Origin: an uncultured Lachnospiraceae bacterium
GTDB lineage: Bacteria; Bacillota; Clostridia; Lachnospirales; Lachnospiraceae
DNA length: 5,802 nucleotides
Reading direction: 5' to 3'
Assembly: GCA_902803155.1 (NCBI GenBank)
Contig: CADCOU010000050.1
Coordinates: 1 to 5,802, forward strand
A program made the position numbers and the translations under genes. The notes beneath the pieces are model-generated. The model was not told the DNA's origin and searched no databases. It worked only from the letters and a program-made list of their open reading frames with translations. Every line of letters begins with the position of its first letter. The first letter of the stretch is position 1. This document shows, piece by piece, positions 5,747-5,802 of the stretch.

Positions 5747-5802
5747 TCAATGACATTCGACAAATATCCTTGTCCGGGATCTCCCCTTATCCGCCCGGTA
5801 CA
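5747..5802 (-). other. Upstream sequence with no assignable gene
   Basis: This 56-bp edge holds no clear gene. Two minus-strand frames are open to the edge: one ends with TGA at 5749-5747, abutting the SGNH start, and the other runs to TAA at 5709-5707, overlapping that gene. Neither C-terminal peptide (ending FVECH or FQQLCSQ) resembles a known family. An AAGGA at 5766-5771 is too far from ATG 5746 to serve it well. A short imperfect stem (CCGGG/CCCGG) is not followed by Ts. The true upstream context lies outside the window. Confidence 0.5.

Noticed and set aside
5454..5756. Minus-strand 100-codon frame overlapping the start of the SGNH gene
   Set aside because: It has a fair AAGGA site upstream, but its second half is a frame-shifted reading of the Thr/Lys linker (Asp/Arg/Glu-rich) and it would displace a gene with all four SGNH blocks.
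5728..5765. Possible promoter TTGTCG - 17 bp - TTTTAT ahead of the SGNH gene
   Set aside because: Both boxes match consensus at only 4 of 6 positions, and it would leave a very short leader before ATG 5719 and exclude ATG 5746; too weak to list as a feature.
5774..5798. Imperfect inverted repeat CCGGG...CCCGG near the right edge
   Set aside because: Only 5-7 bp of pairing with a bulge and no T tract on either side; not supported as a terminator or operator.
1..5802. CRISPR array, tRNA/rRNA, insertion sequence or attachment site
   Set aside because: I saw no regularly spaced repeats, tRNA-like cloverleaf, transposase motif or terminal inverted repeats anywhere in the window.

Overview
The window comes from a bacterium with moderate GC content, most likely a Clostridia-type Firmicute. 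This is inferred from a wall-teichoic-acid-type glycerophosphotransferase of the kind common in Lachnospiraceae and relatives, from strong AAGGAGG-type ribosome binding sites, and from a Clostridia-style liv locus. All five recognisable genes lie on the minus strand, so transcription runs from high to low coordinates. Nothing on the plus strand looks like a real gene.

The right part (about 5746 down to 1577) is a tight three-gene cassette, in transcription order. First is a secreted or membrane-anchored SGNH/GDSL-type hydrolase with a long Thr/Glu/Lys-rich linker. Second is a CDP-glycerol:polyol-phosphate glycerophosphotransferase-like enzyme (TagB/TagF family). Third is an asparagine-synthase-like ATP-pyrophosphatase protein without the N-terminal glutaminase cysteine. 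Neighbouring genes overlap by 11 bp and 4 bp, so they are probably translationally coupled. Together they suggest assembly and decoration (ester and amide chemistry) of a phosphate-containing surface glycopolymer; the exact chemistry is not visible from sequence.

The left part (1520 down to 1) is the start of a branched-chain amino acid ABC transporter operon. It holds livK (binding protein), then a 163-164-nt gap with a stable hairpin followed by a possible internal promoter, then the first 69 codons of livH (permease), which runs off the window edge. A good sigma-A-type promoter for livK sits at the 3' end of the asparagine-synthase-like gene, and that gene's TGA stop forms the TG of an extended -10 element. 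No terminator separates the two gene groups.

The last 56 bases (5747-5802) have no assignable gene. Two minus-strand frames are open there, but neither gives a recognisable protein end.
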